Shown: positions 45,912-58,382 of the stretch, one piece after another
Position numbering within the stretch: the first letter of the stretch is position 1
Layout of the letters: each line of letters opens with the position of its first letter
Assembly: GCF_001640805.2 (NCBI RefSeq)
Contig: NW_026116709.1
Span: forward strand, 124,001 to 188,000
Length of the DNA stretch: 64,000 nt
Direction of reading: 5' to 3'
Source of the DNA: Lates calcarifer
Taxonomy: Eukaryota; Chordata; Actinopteri; Centropomidae
Program-made: the position numbers and the translations under genes
Notes under the pieces: generated by a model
Databases searched by the model: none
What the model saw: the letters and a program-made list of their open reading frames with translations, nothing else
Told to the model about the DNA's origin: nothing

Positions 45912-48325
45912 ATTTAAAAAAGAAAATACAGTATGGCAGATGTAAGGTCAATCTAAATATCTGATTGGCTGTTCTGTTCTGAAAAGTGACTTTTCAGTCA
46001 ACACTTCAGACACCTCTGTAGTGTCAGTATACACCCTTTTACCATTAGTACACATTATGTTTTTTGTGGGTGGAGCTTAGCTGGAGGCCACAAGCCACCC
46101 TATACACATTAGCTAAGACTAGCGAGCAGGTTTTGTCAGCTTGTTTTCGAGCTATTGCTGAGGAAAATGTATGTCGGGAAATACACTGTAATAATATGAA
46201 ATAGTATCTTTTAAGAAACTCATTGTCATCAGGTCATGTCGCTGCCTATGGATCATTTCTGCCCAGACATATTTTGTACAGCTAAACTGACATAACAACA
46301 TAAACTTGATTTAGAAAAATTTATTTGACAATGATAGTCTGTAATTTTTTTTAGTTTGAAGACAAAGGTTAAAAGTGATGACTGGAGACACTTTGCTCAG
46401 GCCTGCATGGACAATGCAACTCACACTCCCTGATGTTAATGATAGCTATCCCCCCAAGCCCCCTTCCCAAACCATTTGTGTATTGTATGATTTAAACACT
46501 TGTGTGTCATTGTAGAATAAACACATCAAAATGTTATTCATTCATAAATGTATACACAGCCCCTAAATGTGGAAACACTCTCAAATTGAATGGTCTTCTT
46601 CATGCTGCTAACGTGTGTGCTGCAGGACCACTTGCTGGAGGTAGGGTGGAACAACTCTCAGAGCACACAGAGGGATGTGGAGAAGAGCCTCAACTGCTGT
46701 GGCTTCAAACAGGTGGACCCCAACGGCACCTGTGATGCTGTGAGTGTGAATCAGTGATGAATCATGAAATGTTTCCTTTAATCCATTTGAAATCATAAAA
46801 GGAATCATAAAACTCTAACCCTCCTGTGAGAAGCATTTGTTTGATTTTTCTCTCTCAGTGTTACGTCTCTTGTCGTCCTGCAGGCCTGTTTTCCCAACCA
46901 CTCCTGCTTACCCTGCGCAGATAAGATTCAGGAGCATGCTGGAAAGGTTCTGCACTTTGTAGGCGGGATTGGACTCTTTTTCAGCTTCACTGAGGTGAGC
47001 CATCTCAGCAGCAGCTAGTGATGTGCAATACTGCAAAATTCCCAATCGATCCAATACCAAGTAAATACAGGGCGAGTATCGCAGGTACAGATGCAATACC
47101 AATACTTTTTACTTATAAAAGCAGCTTGTGTACTTTGATGTAGGGGAGAGCAGTGTGTCATGATTTATGAAAGGAATGCATCAATAAGATCCTAAATCTG
47201 AACACATTGTCATGACCACTAGAAGATCAGTTTTACTTTCCACTGTCAATTAGTTACTAAAGGTAACCAGTATGTAAAGATCTGTCATGAGTGACTAAAA
47301 TATTACTTTCACCACCACATGAGCTACCTGGATATTTGCCTCTCTTAAGGGACTCTGTCAGTAACCTCTGTCTCTGTACCGGGGTCTGGGTCTGTCTGAG
47401 GGATTTTCCTCCTCCTCTCTTCATTTCTTTTGTAGCTCAGAGTTATCTTTATTGTTCTGTGTTTGTATAAACTGGTGGTATTGCCACAGGAGCAGATAGC
47501 CTTTCTACACACATCACAGCTTGCAGTGTTTTCATTTGCAGCCATAAAATATCTCCACTACACTCTTCTTTCTCCCTGCCATGCCATCATGCCCTCACTC
47601 ACTGCAGCCTGTTCAGCGCCTATGAGTCACGTGATGGTACGACAACAAAACACGTGAGAGCAGGGGAGGAAGATGAGCAAAGTGTAAAATGTGAAAGCAC
47701 TGTTTCCACAGACATCTCTACTTTTTGATGAAACTTGAGCAACGTACTAAATGTAGAGGACAGAAACTGAAACTACAGTATTGATCCCATCACATTACTA
47801 TTGATTCTAATACCAATGTTGGTATCGATACTATCGATATTTTGATCGATCCGCCCAGCCCTAGCGACAGCACTGCTGAGGTTTGGTCAATACTGTGCAC
47901 AAGTATTAGCATCAGTAGTATAGTATTATCTGAAGGAGTAATAGTAATAGAGTAGTGGCTGATCAGTAGTAGCAGTAGTAACAGCAGTTAGTAGAGTAGT
48001 AGGAGTCAGTGGCAGACTGGCTGCTGTGAGGACCAACCTCAGGTAGTCCAGTGCAGTACAATACTGAACTCTGCTGCAGATATGGTATTAGGTTTTCATA
48101 CACACACATTACTTATTAGTATGAGACAGTCATTGTTGGTTTGGGTCTTTTGGAAAACAAAGATTCCCACCAGTCTTATTCTTCAACACAGGGATAGGCA
48201 GATGTTACTGTTGCCAGTGCTTTCTGACTGTCACTGTACCCTTCTCTCAGATTCTGGGAGTGTGGCTTACGTATCGCTACAGGAACCAGAAGGACCCCAG
48301 AGCGAATCCCAGTGCTTTCCTGTGA
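41199..48325 (+). CDS. tspan13: Tetraspanin-13
   Basis: Six coding exons: 41199-41261, 42391-42558, 43820-43900, 46626-46739, 46884-46994, 48251-48325. All begin at phase 0, giving 203 residues (human 204). Four membrane helices are visible: about 16-34 ([18 protein letters not shown]), 45-66 ([20 protein letters not shown]), 72-95 ([17 protein letters not shown]) and 168-191 ([18 protein letters not shown]). The large extracellular loop has the tetraspanin CCG motif (LNCCGF, residues 126-131), further cysteines (GTCDA, ACF, SCLPC) and potential N-glycosylation sites NNS, NGT and NHS. The tail [14 protein letters not shown] is diagnostic. Known role: a plasma-membrane organiser; TSPAN13 has been linked to voltage-gated calcium channels. 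The short N-terminal cytosolic segment is cysteine-rich (CAGFTC), fitting palmitoylation. Exon 1 matches the family start, so 41199 is secure. It lies downstream of bzw2 in the same orientation. Confidence 0.97.
43058..43107 (+). repeat. TA/CA simple repeat, tspan13 intron 2
   Basis: An imperfect 'tatata...cacaca...tataca' run in the intron between coding exons 2 and 3. Confidence 0.85.
45405..45620 (-). mobile_element. Tc1-like element fragment, tspan13 intron 3
   Basis: It contains 'gaccaccttttgcctttaaa', 'ggtaggttgttgcaggcatc', 'ccacagttcttctatggatt', 'tctgtctcttcatgtaaccc' and 'tctatgatgttgagatcagg'. These are the minus-strand coding portion and subterminal region of a third fish Tc1-like family. 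No intact frame remains. Confidence 0.6.
45834..45909 (+). repeat. (CA)n-(TA)n compound microsatellite, tspan13 intron 3
   Basis: About 11 CA units followed by about 27 TA units. The TA part is perfectly self-complementary. Confidence 0.95.
47016..47863 (+). mobile_element. hAT-like nonautonomous element, tspan13 intron 5
   Basis: The left end 'tagtgatgtgcaatac' and 'ccaatcgatccaataccaag' and the right end 'ggtatcgata...gatcgatccgcccagcccta' match the ends of a common fish hAT-type repeat rich in 'tatcgata' phrases. The interior includes 'cagcgcctatgagtcacgtg', also usual for it. No transposase frame is present. Exact ends and target duplication are uncertain. Confidence 0.5.
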
Positions 48326-48845
48326 GACAGCACCATCTTAAGCCCCTCTGCACTGTCACCTCACCACCTCTCTCTGGACCTTCTCTGGGCTTTAACTGTA
48401 AATACAAGACTGACCTGGTTTCCACCGACAGCTGCAGTGATGCTGTTATAATGCGATGTGTTTGATTTTCAAGAATGAAGAGTGTTCTGAAAACAAATGA
48501 TTGTGTGTGGAGGAACAGTGCACGTTACTTTCAGCGTAACAGCTCTGCATAAGAAAAGTGTCTCAGACTGAACTGAACATACAGAACACAGTGAGCAGTT
48601 GTGGGTGTAAAAAAGAGAGAATATTGTCTACAGCAGTCTGCTGTATACTCCAAAGTATTTATGCAGTCTGCCTGATGTTGACCCTGAGCGCTTTTTTTTC
48701 TTCTTCTTCTTCTTTTTTGTGTTGTCAGTTTGTTCTGTAAAACAGTTGGTCCAACTGAATGCAATAATGTCAATCACTGTTTGAAAGAATGAATAATGTA
48801 TGAGGAAGACACATGGTTGTAACCTGGAAGGGTTTGGTCTTTGGT

Positions 48846-48898
<53 letters not shown>

Positions 48899-49065
48899 GC
48901 TCACTGGTAACAGTTTATCTTGTTCCTGGCTGTGTGCTGTGTATTTGGCCTTTTGCATGACTGCAAACATAAGCTACTGTATGAAAACTGCAATGATGAT
49001 TCTGTAAACCACCTGTCTGAGCCTTTGTACTGTAAACCACAATAAAACACTAATGGGAGAAAAAT
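48326..49065 (+). terminator. tspan13: tspan13 3' UTR with (GT)n and AATAAA signal
   Basis: The region after the stop contains a (GT)n tract at about 48844-48897 and ends with AATAAA at 49041-49046. Cleavage is expected about 20 bases later. No other feature was seen. Confidence 0.6.
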
Positions 49066-49069
49066 TAAT

Positions 49070-51116
49070 CTGTCTCTCTGTCTTTATGTCTGTTGTTTCC
49101 TCTCCCAAAGATCATTACGTGTTGTGTAGAAAATGTTAAGCTTCAACAATGAAAAAAAAATTTTTGTCCATCATTCACTTCACAGCTAAACATGTAGTAT
49201 TTCAATTCCAACGCATTTGAAGAAATACTAATACTGAGGATCACTGTCTTGCAGAAAGCAGATTGCCACATTAGAAATCAAGGAAAAATAACACCAAAAT
49301 TATATATGACTCAGAATAGTATAATGGTCTGGACCAGGTTTATTTATGAGTCATGAATGAATTATATTAAGAGAGGTTGTCTCTTGCAGAATAAGTACTA
49401 AGGCTGATCATTATAGGACAAAATACAGTGATGCTATGAACTGATGTGTTATGTGATGAAGGTACAGATTATACTGATGGTAAATTAAATGAGATTAATA
49501 TGTTATATTGGAGGACAGGAACCTATGGGACATAGAACAGTAATGTATATGTTGTATATGTATGTTAATATCAAGTATGTGTACAGTTGTATGCAAAAGT
49601 TGTGTTTGTTGATTTTTGAAGTGAAAAGAAAGAAGTGCAATCCCTGCAGCAAACAGACATTAACACAAACTTTTCCTCAGATGTTAATGTACAGTTACTT
49701 TTTATTTTATAAACTTAAGAGACAATAATTAAAAAAGAGAGAAAACCTAGCTTCACTAACTTGTCCGGTCTTAACTGATTCATTAGGATTTGTCAGGCAG
49801 GTGACCTTGCCAGTTGAATGAATGAGAAATAATAAATGAGAACATATAGGGACAACAGGACCAGGCTGAACAGAAATGGACTTTAACTATTGACTCTTAA
49901 AAACTCCAGAAACTTTCCTAGAACTATCCTACAAAAATAAATAAATAATACAATAGATACCAAAAAAATTAATGAAAACTCTCCCTTTGGCTAAGATACA
50001 GACTGGGCAAATTCTGGCTAGAAGGTCCAACCCACTTCTAAAACCTGTCAATTAGGATGTCATGATCCACTGTATTAAAGGCTGTACTCAGATCATACTA
50101 AAGTCAGAGGTGGAAGAAGCAAAAATATGAATGTCTCTCTTCATTAAGTAAAAGTACTGAAATACATGTACCCAGTCATATTACTCCAGTGGCTAAAGCA
50201 GAAATGTCATTATTGTCCCTACATTTATTTGCAGATCATTAGTTTGAGAAGGGCCGTCTCAGTACTGTGGATAAAATAGAAACTTAATGTGAATGTATGA
50301 GGAAGTCATGTGGTCAACCATTGATGCTTAGTAGAAACTAAAAAAAATCTCTATTAGCAAATTTCAACATGAACTGAACTGCACTCAATCACCATTGTCA
50401 CTGGTGGCTGTGAGCCCTGCTGTCAGCTCAGCTGTGGTTACATTACTTCCTCATTAAAAGCTGATTAAAACACTGCAAAGCTGCAGAAACAATCGTCCTG
50501 TGATAGCTCTGTTGTAAACAAGTGGCTGCAGAGATATTATCCTAATGTGCAGTTACTGTACAGGCTACTGAGCTGAACTTGACAGGCAGAAATACACTGA
50601 CGGTACTTATGAACTAAGGACAGTCAGACTCAAAGCTAAATGTTGGGCTGTGGAAACGATGATGAGTTCACTTACAGTTGTAAGCAATGAAGTGCCTTTG
50701 AACTTATGGAAAAGATAGTTAATGAATCGCACAGTCACTGACTACACATCCTTGAATGGAGGTGAAAAACTGATTCAGATCAGCAAAGTGGTTCATGGTT
50801 CATCTAAAAGCTGATTTGACTTTGGTATCACTTCCTCACACCTCTGTTTTAATCAAATCAGGTCAGGCTGAATGAATTCATGTTTGTTTTTTGTTTGTTT
50901 GTTTGTTTGTTTATTTTTTAGATCTCTGCACTGTCATTTGATTCTTACAGGGAACAAGAGCGTCGTTGAAGTCCTAACCAACCAACTTGTGCCACACTCT
51001 CCCGACTCTGTGGAGCTCATTCCACAGGACAATAGACTCAGTTGAGAATCAGTAACCCAGCAACAGGAAAATGCTTTCAGCACTGGAAGTGTAAACCCGC
51101 CCTTCCAGGATATTAA

Positions 51117-51147
<31 letters not shown>

Positions 51148-52200
51148 TGTTTACACTGCCTCTAAAGTTATGTTGGTCCATATAAACATATAAAATGAGA
51201 ATCATTAGCTGTGAATTGCTGTCAATAAAACTTCTGACAATTATTTACTAAACTAATCGTGTCAGAGAAAGAAGAAATTTGTTAGCTATTTGGCATGCTT
51301 TCCAGAATGCACTGCATTTGAGCAAACTGTGCTAAGGAAGTTTTGTACCCTCAGTGGAGTCTGTCAGGCTGCCTCCTTCAGTTTTTTATTTGCACACTCC
51401 TTCTGCGGTAAGTGGTGAAGAACACTGCACCACGAAAAGGAAAAATCACACTTTGCTTATGTAAATGAAATTGTCAGAAAACATTGAAATGCCTTTACAA
51501 CTGCACTTATAAATGTATTCATAGTGAAGCAACTCTAATCATTATTAACATTGGGTCACACAATTAATTTATCTAACATATGATAACAGGGCTGTTTGTG
51601 GTGATGAACTGACAGAGAATTATCATCTGTCTCTGCAGCTCTGCAGAGCTCTGTATTGTCTTTCAGCTCATTATTTTCAGCTGAAAAAGCTCTGATGAAG
51701 CCACAGTACACTACTTGTATACTGCACATTGACAAAGAAAGTGTAACTTTTAGCAGCTAAAGAGGCCGATATTTCTCTCACACATACACACATATTGTGA
51801 CCACCATGTCTGAGAAATTCCCTCTGAATGACTCATGGGCGGAGTATATGCACTATATAAATTGGTATAAATAAAAATATAAATTGGTAGCAGCCAGTCT
51901 TTTCTCTCTCTTGCCTCTGACTTCCACCCTGTTTGGTTTTGGTTGCACTCTGTTAGTCTTAATGTTAGTTTCCTTTTCAATTATGTGAAATAAGCTTGTT
52001 TTTTAGTTACTTATGTGTGGTAGGGTTCCTTTTAAGAGGCTGAAACCTTGAGCAGAGGTGGGCAGGGTGGGCGACCATCTGCCTCGATGGGTTAAGGTCA
52101 CCGTTTGTTCATCATTTTTGTCTCTATACTCTGTTTGAGTATTTCCCTGTAATCTGTTGGCAGATAAAAAGGCAAAATATCCATCTTGAATGTATGAACA
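49070..52200. other. Intergenic region between tspan13 and agr2 (convergent genes)
   Basis: No exon or RNA gene was recognised. It holds a possible LINE-derived phrase at about 50035-50100 ('atgtcatgatccactgtatt'), an 'aagtac'-type repeat end at about 50105-50240, a (TTTG)n run at about 50884-50915 and a (CA)n tract at about 51117-51146. Confidence 0.45.
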
Positions 52201-52208
52201 GTTCCATA

Positions 52209-52214
52209 TTTATT
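52209..52214 (-). terminator. agr2: agr2 AATAAA poly(A) signal
   Basis: AATAAA on the minus strand, about 195 bp past the agr2 stop codon; it is the first clear signal downstream of the gene. Confidence 0.55.
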
Positions 52215-52407
52215 CAAAAGACACTCTGGATGTACAGCAATAATAACAAAGGTAAGAATCAGGAACAGATTTCAAGGAGGAAACATTTCAAATGAAGGTG
52301 AAGAGAAACTTTCCAGTGCTTAGTTTTGTTTGTGTAAACTGCAATGACAGCATGTTATTAGCATATGTGGTAATAAACTCTGGATCAGTGTGACAAGTTG
52401 AGTATGC

Positions 52408-55400
52408 TCACAGCTCGGACTTCAGGAGCTTCTTGGCCTTCTGCATGTTGCTTATCACTGAGGGAGAGGCAGGAAAAATTAAATCAGTGTTACACGGACA
52501 CAAACAGTGGATAGATTAGTGTAAACCTCACTGTGCTGCGGCACTTACAGAGTTTGAGGTCACTTGGTTCGTAGGCATACATGCGGTTGGCATAGCGACC
52601 GGTGATGTCAGCTCTCACTGTCATTGTGGGGTCTGTGGAGACATTAGAGGTACTAGGTGAGGAAAAGATTTAATTAAAAGTTATCATGGAGCAGACAGAG
52701 CTGTGTGCATCTACTATTACTGCAGATTGTTGAATTGAAATTGTGAATGTCTTGGCACCAATATGACAACAATTTAACTTCCTTATTTATGGTGTACATT
52801 TGGAAAGTAAAGTTTTGCTGTTACAGCCTCTCTTGGTCAGAGGACTTTTATTCATAATGTAGTATTTTTATATTACAGTGTGGATATTTCTATTACAACC
52901 AGTATCATAGCTTTATTAAATTACTGAATGCAACACACCATTAGCATACCATAAAACACTTTACTAATGCCCAGGAGGAAAGATAAATAGTAGTAGTAGT
53001 GTTGTTGACACAGTATATACTCTGGCATTGGCATGAAGGAAAACACATTACTAAATTGTCATAAGAAAGGTCAACAGTCAAAATATCACTCACTTAAACA
53101 TTTTGCACTATGTGAAAACTGAAACTTGACATCAGTGTACTATAAAACCCAATAATGTTGTAGGCCATTTTTAACAGGAAACAAAGTGTTATCCATCCAC
53201 CCATTCAGAAGGTATTACTGCTCATCCCTGAGTCAGTCTCAGCTGACAGGCAGGGAACACCCTGGACAGATCGCCAGTCTATCACAGAACTGACATAGAG
53301 ACGAACAACCATTCACACTTAAATGCTAAAATGGGTAAAATAGAGTCACCAGTTAACCTGCATGTCTTTGGACTGTAGAAACCTACAGTTACCCAAACCT
53401 AGTTACCCAGAGGAAAACCACACAGGCACAAGGAGAACATGTAAACAGGCAAACAGGTCTGAATCCAAAACCTTCTCGCTGAGATGTGACAGTGCTTTAC
53501 ATTAGGTAAGTAACTTAATCTATGACAGGGACATGTTGACAGGCCTGCAGGAAAAGTTGTGCCTTAACAGTTGTTCATGCTGTAATGTCTATGGCTCTTA
53601 CCGACAAAGATGATTCTGGGAACATACTGTCCATCAGGAGATAGATGTTTGTCTGTAGTTTCATACTGTAGGTGAGAAAAAAATAATACTTTATCATCAC
53701 ATATATCAAAGTCTGAACCATAACATCTCAAAGTTATGGTGATTTTAAAAGTCCTGTAAAAGCCCACTGTGTGATGATAGTTATAAATACTGTGTAAATA
53801 TTTAATATTTACCTGTGTAAATATTTAATATTTACAAACCAAGTTCATAGGGGCTTTAATGCTGAACTGTGAAATTGATTACTTAAGGTTTTTGAAAGGT
53901 ATTATAGTTTTGAAAACAGCACAAAAGTATTTACAGATCCAGTGTTATGCACCTTTAAAACAGGTTTTAAACAGAAGGAGTGTGCAAATAACTAGGTTTA
54001 ACTAGGTAGTCTGTAACTTACCACCAGATTGAGGATGATGAAGTCCTCATCAAGAGTTTTCTGGAGCTCATTGTCGTCAGAGAAAACCTTCCTTAGTGCT
54101 GCAGGAGCAATAGTTTTTTACATGTTTTATTCTACAACTCAGTGTTTATAAACACAAACAACTGGTGCAGAACTGATACTGTCTTAGTTAACCTATTAGC
54201 TAGGGTATCGGATTTGTTTGGTCTGATGTAAAAGTTGCTATATGTACATTTAGTTGTCACAGTAGCAGTGGACCTAATCTTTTTACCTTTGAGCATGGCT
54301 TTAACACCTCTGTCATTGCATGTTGCCATTTGGAGGTTTGCAGTTGCAATGTATTTTTCAGAAAGGCCTGGTCTATTTTTGTGTCTACTTTGATTAGACC
54401 TTTGAAAGTTTTGAAAATCTTGTCAGTAAATGTGCTGTACCAATCCTGAGTCTGTTCAGGTACCTTCAGTTGTGTAACTTTACTTAATTTCCCTGAGGGA
54501 GTCATCCCAAAGGGATCAATAAAGTCTGTCTAAGTCTAAGTCTAAGAAAACTCTATTAGAGAACATAATTTTTCCCCCAGAATCACAACATAATATCTCA
54601 TCAATTAATAATCATGTTCTCTCTTCCCAACTATTTTCTCTTCTCTGGCTAAAGAACATATTGGAAAGGAGCTGAGGCCGATGCCACATGCACATATGCT
54701 ACTATAAGCCTTATTCAGTTTAAAGTGGTTCTTCCATTATCTGTACTGTTTGTCATTTGAGTGTTGAAGGGGGCTGGAACCAATCAAAGTGGTTCACAGT
54801 TTTCACTATACCAGGACCAGGCTGAGGGAAGTATTTCCTGGTGATTCCTTTATGAGGTACTCTCTCTCCCTGACTACAGTTTAACATATCTGAAAACCAG
54901 CAGACCTGTTATTTGCAGTTAGTGTCTGTACTGTCCATACCATGCCTTCAAGAAAAACCAGGATACCAGGATGTGTGAGGTGACGTCACAAATGAACAAA
55001 CACACAAGTCCTTGTTCTTAAAACAGGTTTGGCTTTTCATTCAACAGAAAATAGTTTCTCTGTATGAGTAACTTAATAACTCTTATGATAGCAGCTCAGT
55101 TTTTTTTCCAGGAGTTAGACTCACCCTGGCTGTGTGGACAGTCCTCAAGGTGAAAGAGAACCATCAGAGGCTTGTTCCTAAAACACAAATCAGCTCCACT
55201 TACATTTAATCATCAACTTCAATGAACATCAGTGTAAGAGTTAAACCAACATTTTGATGCGGTAGAACTATTTCTTACCTTGACCTGGCCCAGTACAGAG
55301 CCTCCTCATAAGTCTGAGCCCAGATCAGTTGATCACCCCATCCTTGACAGACATGGACACCATTACAGACAGTCAATGACAGATTCTGCTTTATCTCAGT

Positions 55401-55573
55401 ATTTATCACAATGTCATTTGGTCTCAATCATTCAGCCTTAGAGGGGCAGATGATTCTCACAGACCTCTGGACAGAGTCTGAGGGATCCTCCTGCCGGTCT
55501 TTGGAATGTATTTCCCAAAGGTGGAGGACACAGTCACCAGGACCAAGAGTACTGACAACGCTGCTTTGATCAT
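52408..55573 (-). CDS. agr2: Anterior gradient protein 2, ER protein-disulfide-isomerase relative
   Basis: Seven coding exons in transcript order: 55573-55465, 55342-55279, 55177-55125, 54098-54022, 53665-53602, 52632-52549, 52457-52408. All phases close to 166 residues (human AGR2 175, AGR3 166). A signal peptide covers about residues 1-20 ([19 protein letters not shown]). The family core follows: [16 protein letters not shown], then the single-cysteine thioredoxin-like site CPHS at residues 71-74 (HLEDCPHSQ), [18 protein letters not shown], and [16 protein letters not shown]. The C-terminus KSEL is an ER-retrieval signal. Known role: folding of secreted proteins, notably mucins, in the ER of secretory cells. 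AGR2 and AGR3 are not fully separable by eye; CPHS and the neighbours favour agr2. The exon 1 donor (GAG|GTCTGT) is weak. Confidence 0.93.
53190..53480 (-). repeat. Abundant fish repeat in agr2 intron
   Basis: It is the reverse-strand counterpart of the repeat at 1589-1886: 'aacctgcatgtctttggact', 'caccctggacagatcgccag', 'gagaacatgtaaac'. It lies between the last two-but-one coding exons of agr2 and adds no coding sequence. Confidence 0.6.
54480..54545 (+). repeat. LINE-type 3' tail with short tandem 'ctaagt' units
   Basis: The phrase 'ccctgagggagtcatcccaa' followed by 'agggatcaataaagtctgtc' and then repeats of 'taagtc' is the usual 3' end of fish L2/Rex-type LINEs, which finish in short tandem units. 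It lies in agr2 intron 3. Upstream LINE coding sequence was not recognised. Confidence 0.5.
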
Positions 55574-56185
55574 CTTTATGAGCTGACTGGAACATGAAGA
55601 ACAGAAAGGTATGACATGTAGTACAGGTCCCTATCTGGAATGTAACCACACATGTAGTTATGTGGTATGCACCTTAACCATTTCTTGTTGTTTAAGGGTA
55701 TTACTAAAATGGCAGGACAGTTGGAGTTAGAATCTCACTTCACTTTTTACATACATACAGCAGTGATCATTTCAAAAATCAGATGTATCAAAAATCATGA
55801 AATTAACATTAAGGTGTTTAATGTAACAGAGATCATCTGTAATTAAGATTAACTTCAATCAAATAGTGTAATGTAGCCTGAGATATCTTGAAAAAGTTCA
55901 ATAAATCTGATTACAAATGACACCACCAGACTTTGACTAAACTGTTCAGATACTTCCACACAGCATCAGAAGTTGTTAAGACATGTAAACCTTTTCTTTT
56001 GTCCTTTTGTCTTTTGAGCTTTACATCTACCTTGCTGAACTTGCTGAACTTTTCTAAGCGAGTGAGTAGTTTAACATTCTTCCAGACCTCACTGATTTAC
56101 CTGACTGCAGTGTAGAGGAATTTCGGAATGAAGTGAAAATGAAAAAAAAAATTCCCTGTCTTAAAGATACGAACCTGTATCTTAC

Positions 56186-56267
56186 CTATGCCGGTCAGGT
56201 GAGAATGTAGATGAACCGCACTTCCACTATCTGCTGTATCTCCACTCTCACCTGTCCTGTATTTAAG
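56186..56267 (-). promoter_or_regulatory. agr2: Probable agr2 promoter and non-coding first exon
   Basis: On the minus strand a TATA-like CTTAAATA lies at 56267-56260. About 30 bp on, a short leader would end at 56186 with the donor CATAG|GTAAGA. It would splice to the acceptor TTCCAG|TCAGC at 55586, 13 bases before the start codon. The arrangement is inferred from motifs only. Confidence 0.5.
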
Positions 56268-56269
56268 CA

Positions 56270-57535
56270 CCTGTTCTCTTGTGGGCCCGCCCTCTTCCCC
56301 ATCCTCCCTCCTTTGTGCGTGAATGCCTGTGACTCAAACTTCCTAAACGATTTTGTTTGCAAACCAAACTCCGTTGGGGGAATGGGTAATTTAAGGTTTC
56401 CTTGAGTGTTGCCAAATATATCCTGGTGTAAGATCATGAGTGTAAATATTTCACGTCATGATTATTGATTATTCTGATTATTATTTTTCTGAAATGTTGC
56501 TTAAGAGTTATCTCTATGCTGAATGTATCGGAAGACTGCAGTGTGTTGTAACCTGTAGTCTATTCATGCCAATAAGCAGAACACTCCACACCTGAGAGAA
56601 GAGACATGGCTTCACGTCCATTTTTTTGCATTTCCGTCACTGGCTTTGAATTCTGATATATTATTAATTTCGCGCAGTGTGAACTCGGCGATAGATAAAA
56701 CTGGATCGTTTTTAATTCTCTTACTCTGTGTCTGTGATGTTTGGCTCGGATCCAAGGACAAGTCAGCACGTAGAGTAAGAGAGAAACGCGATCAGAGGCT
56801 GGATGATGATTAGTCTTTATGTGATTGGCTCAAGACACACAAGTGCAACCGGAAGCGCCTTTCCTACAAAGTCAACATATGAATTCAATCATGAAGATGA
56901 AGACTGATGTTTGAGATCCAGGTTCCATACCCACAGCCCTATCATTGATATCCTTATAGGATTTATGATAGAAACTGGTAACATCCTGTAGGGATCAGTC
57001 TTACTGGGTAAAACACATCACACTAGCAAGAATAAAGATTGAAGCATTTGAAGTTGGCTAGAATTTGTGTACCTTAATGAACATGAACGAATTCAAATAC
57101 GAGTCCTGTGTATTCTGTCTGAGCTTTATCTTGAGGCATCTCAACAGTCTCCTGTATCCTGCAGCAGGGAGCTCAGTGTGACCTGGCTGTTATCAATGGC
57201 AGCTTTGTTCAGTCTCAGTCTGGTCTGGGCCTCCTGACAACCAATCTGCCTCTCAGTGACACAACTAGTCCTTTTACTGCAGCGATCCCTGCACCCTGAA
57301 GCAGCGGCTTTACAACCGACCACAGCCTCAGCTACATACACATACACAGCCTTTAGGCTACAACTGCCTTCTAGACTACAGACTAGACTACAGGTGTAGT
57401 CTTTGCATTTAATTATAATATTCTAGAAACTTTACTTTGTTGTAAAATTGTTTCTGTTGTAACATTGTTAATAAAGTTACAGTTCTTTCAAAAGAAAAGA
57501 CTAAGAAGCAAGAAATGGAATCATTAAGGTACAAG

Positions 57536-57572
<37 letters not shown>

Positions 57573-57671
57573 TCTTCCAGAGGGAGATTTGCTCTGTCTT
57601 TTTAACCCTTTAATCCATCAGGGAGATCCAATTTGACCTCTGTCACTCTGGGAAACACTGAAGAGGAAGGA

Positions 57672-57719
<48 letters not shown>

Positions 57720-58300
57720 AAAAACATTTGTGACTGTGACTGCAAACATGATGGTTTATTAATGACTATGGACCTGATGGCTTATTTTAGAAAGTCAACC
57801 ACTGTTTCCAAACTTAAGAATGAACACACTCCATCATCTGCTGATCTCCATCAAAAGGCTACTAAATGGACCTTGAGGTGAAATTGTCCTGTCAACAATT
57901 TATAAGATCTCTATAAATTGTACAGGCACAATATCACTGATTGCAAAAAGTTTATACAAACACAGACCACACACAGCACCCAGTGAAATGCAATCTAACC
58001 AGAGGTGCAAAAACATACTCCATCACAAACATAATGCATAAATACATATAGAGTCATTTTGATTTATTAATATTGTGGGTTTGGATGGATGTGTACAATA
58101 GAATATATGTAGGGGGTGATATACAGATGAATAAGGAAATACATGGGGATAAATACAGATTAGTGATGGTACAGTTATGTTTCCATATGATGAAAAATGA
58201 CATAACATGAAAAAACAAGGAAAGAGAGAGAAAGAAGACAATATTTGCAAATGTCAAAGCAGACCTATGATGGTTATTCATTACTTATTATTAATTAATA
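56270..58300. other. Intergenic region upstream of agr2
   Basis: No recognised exon. It holds a (TA)n tract at about 57539-57571 and an (AAAG)n tract at about 57670-57722. A minus-strand open frame at 57141-57347 has no recognised homology. Confidence 0.45.
57670..57722 (+). repeat. (AAAG)n microsatellite
   Basis: About 13 tetranucleotide units, nearly perfect, 100 bp after a (TA)n tract. Confidence 0.95.
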
Positions 58301-58382
58301 ACTTTCACCACAGTGAAACAGTGCAGTGACTTCCTGTCAGAGTTTCACCATGCCAAGCTGCTGCTGTGCATGGGTGAGTACA

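Noticed and set aside
48082..48465. Plus-strand open frame of 127 codons
   Set aside because: It overlaps the last tspan13 exon in another frame; the tspan13 frame is the conserved one.
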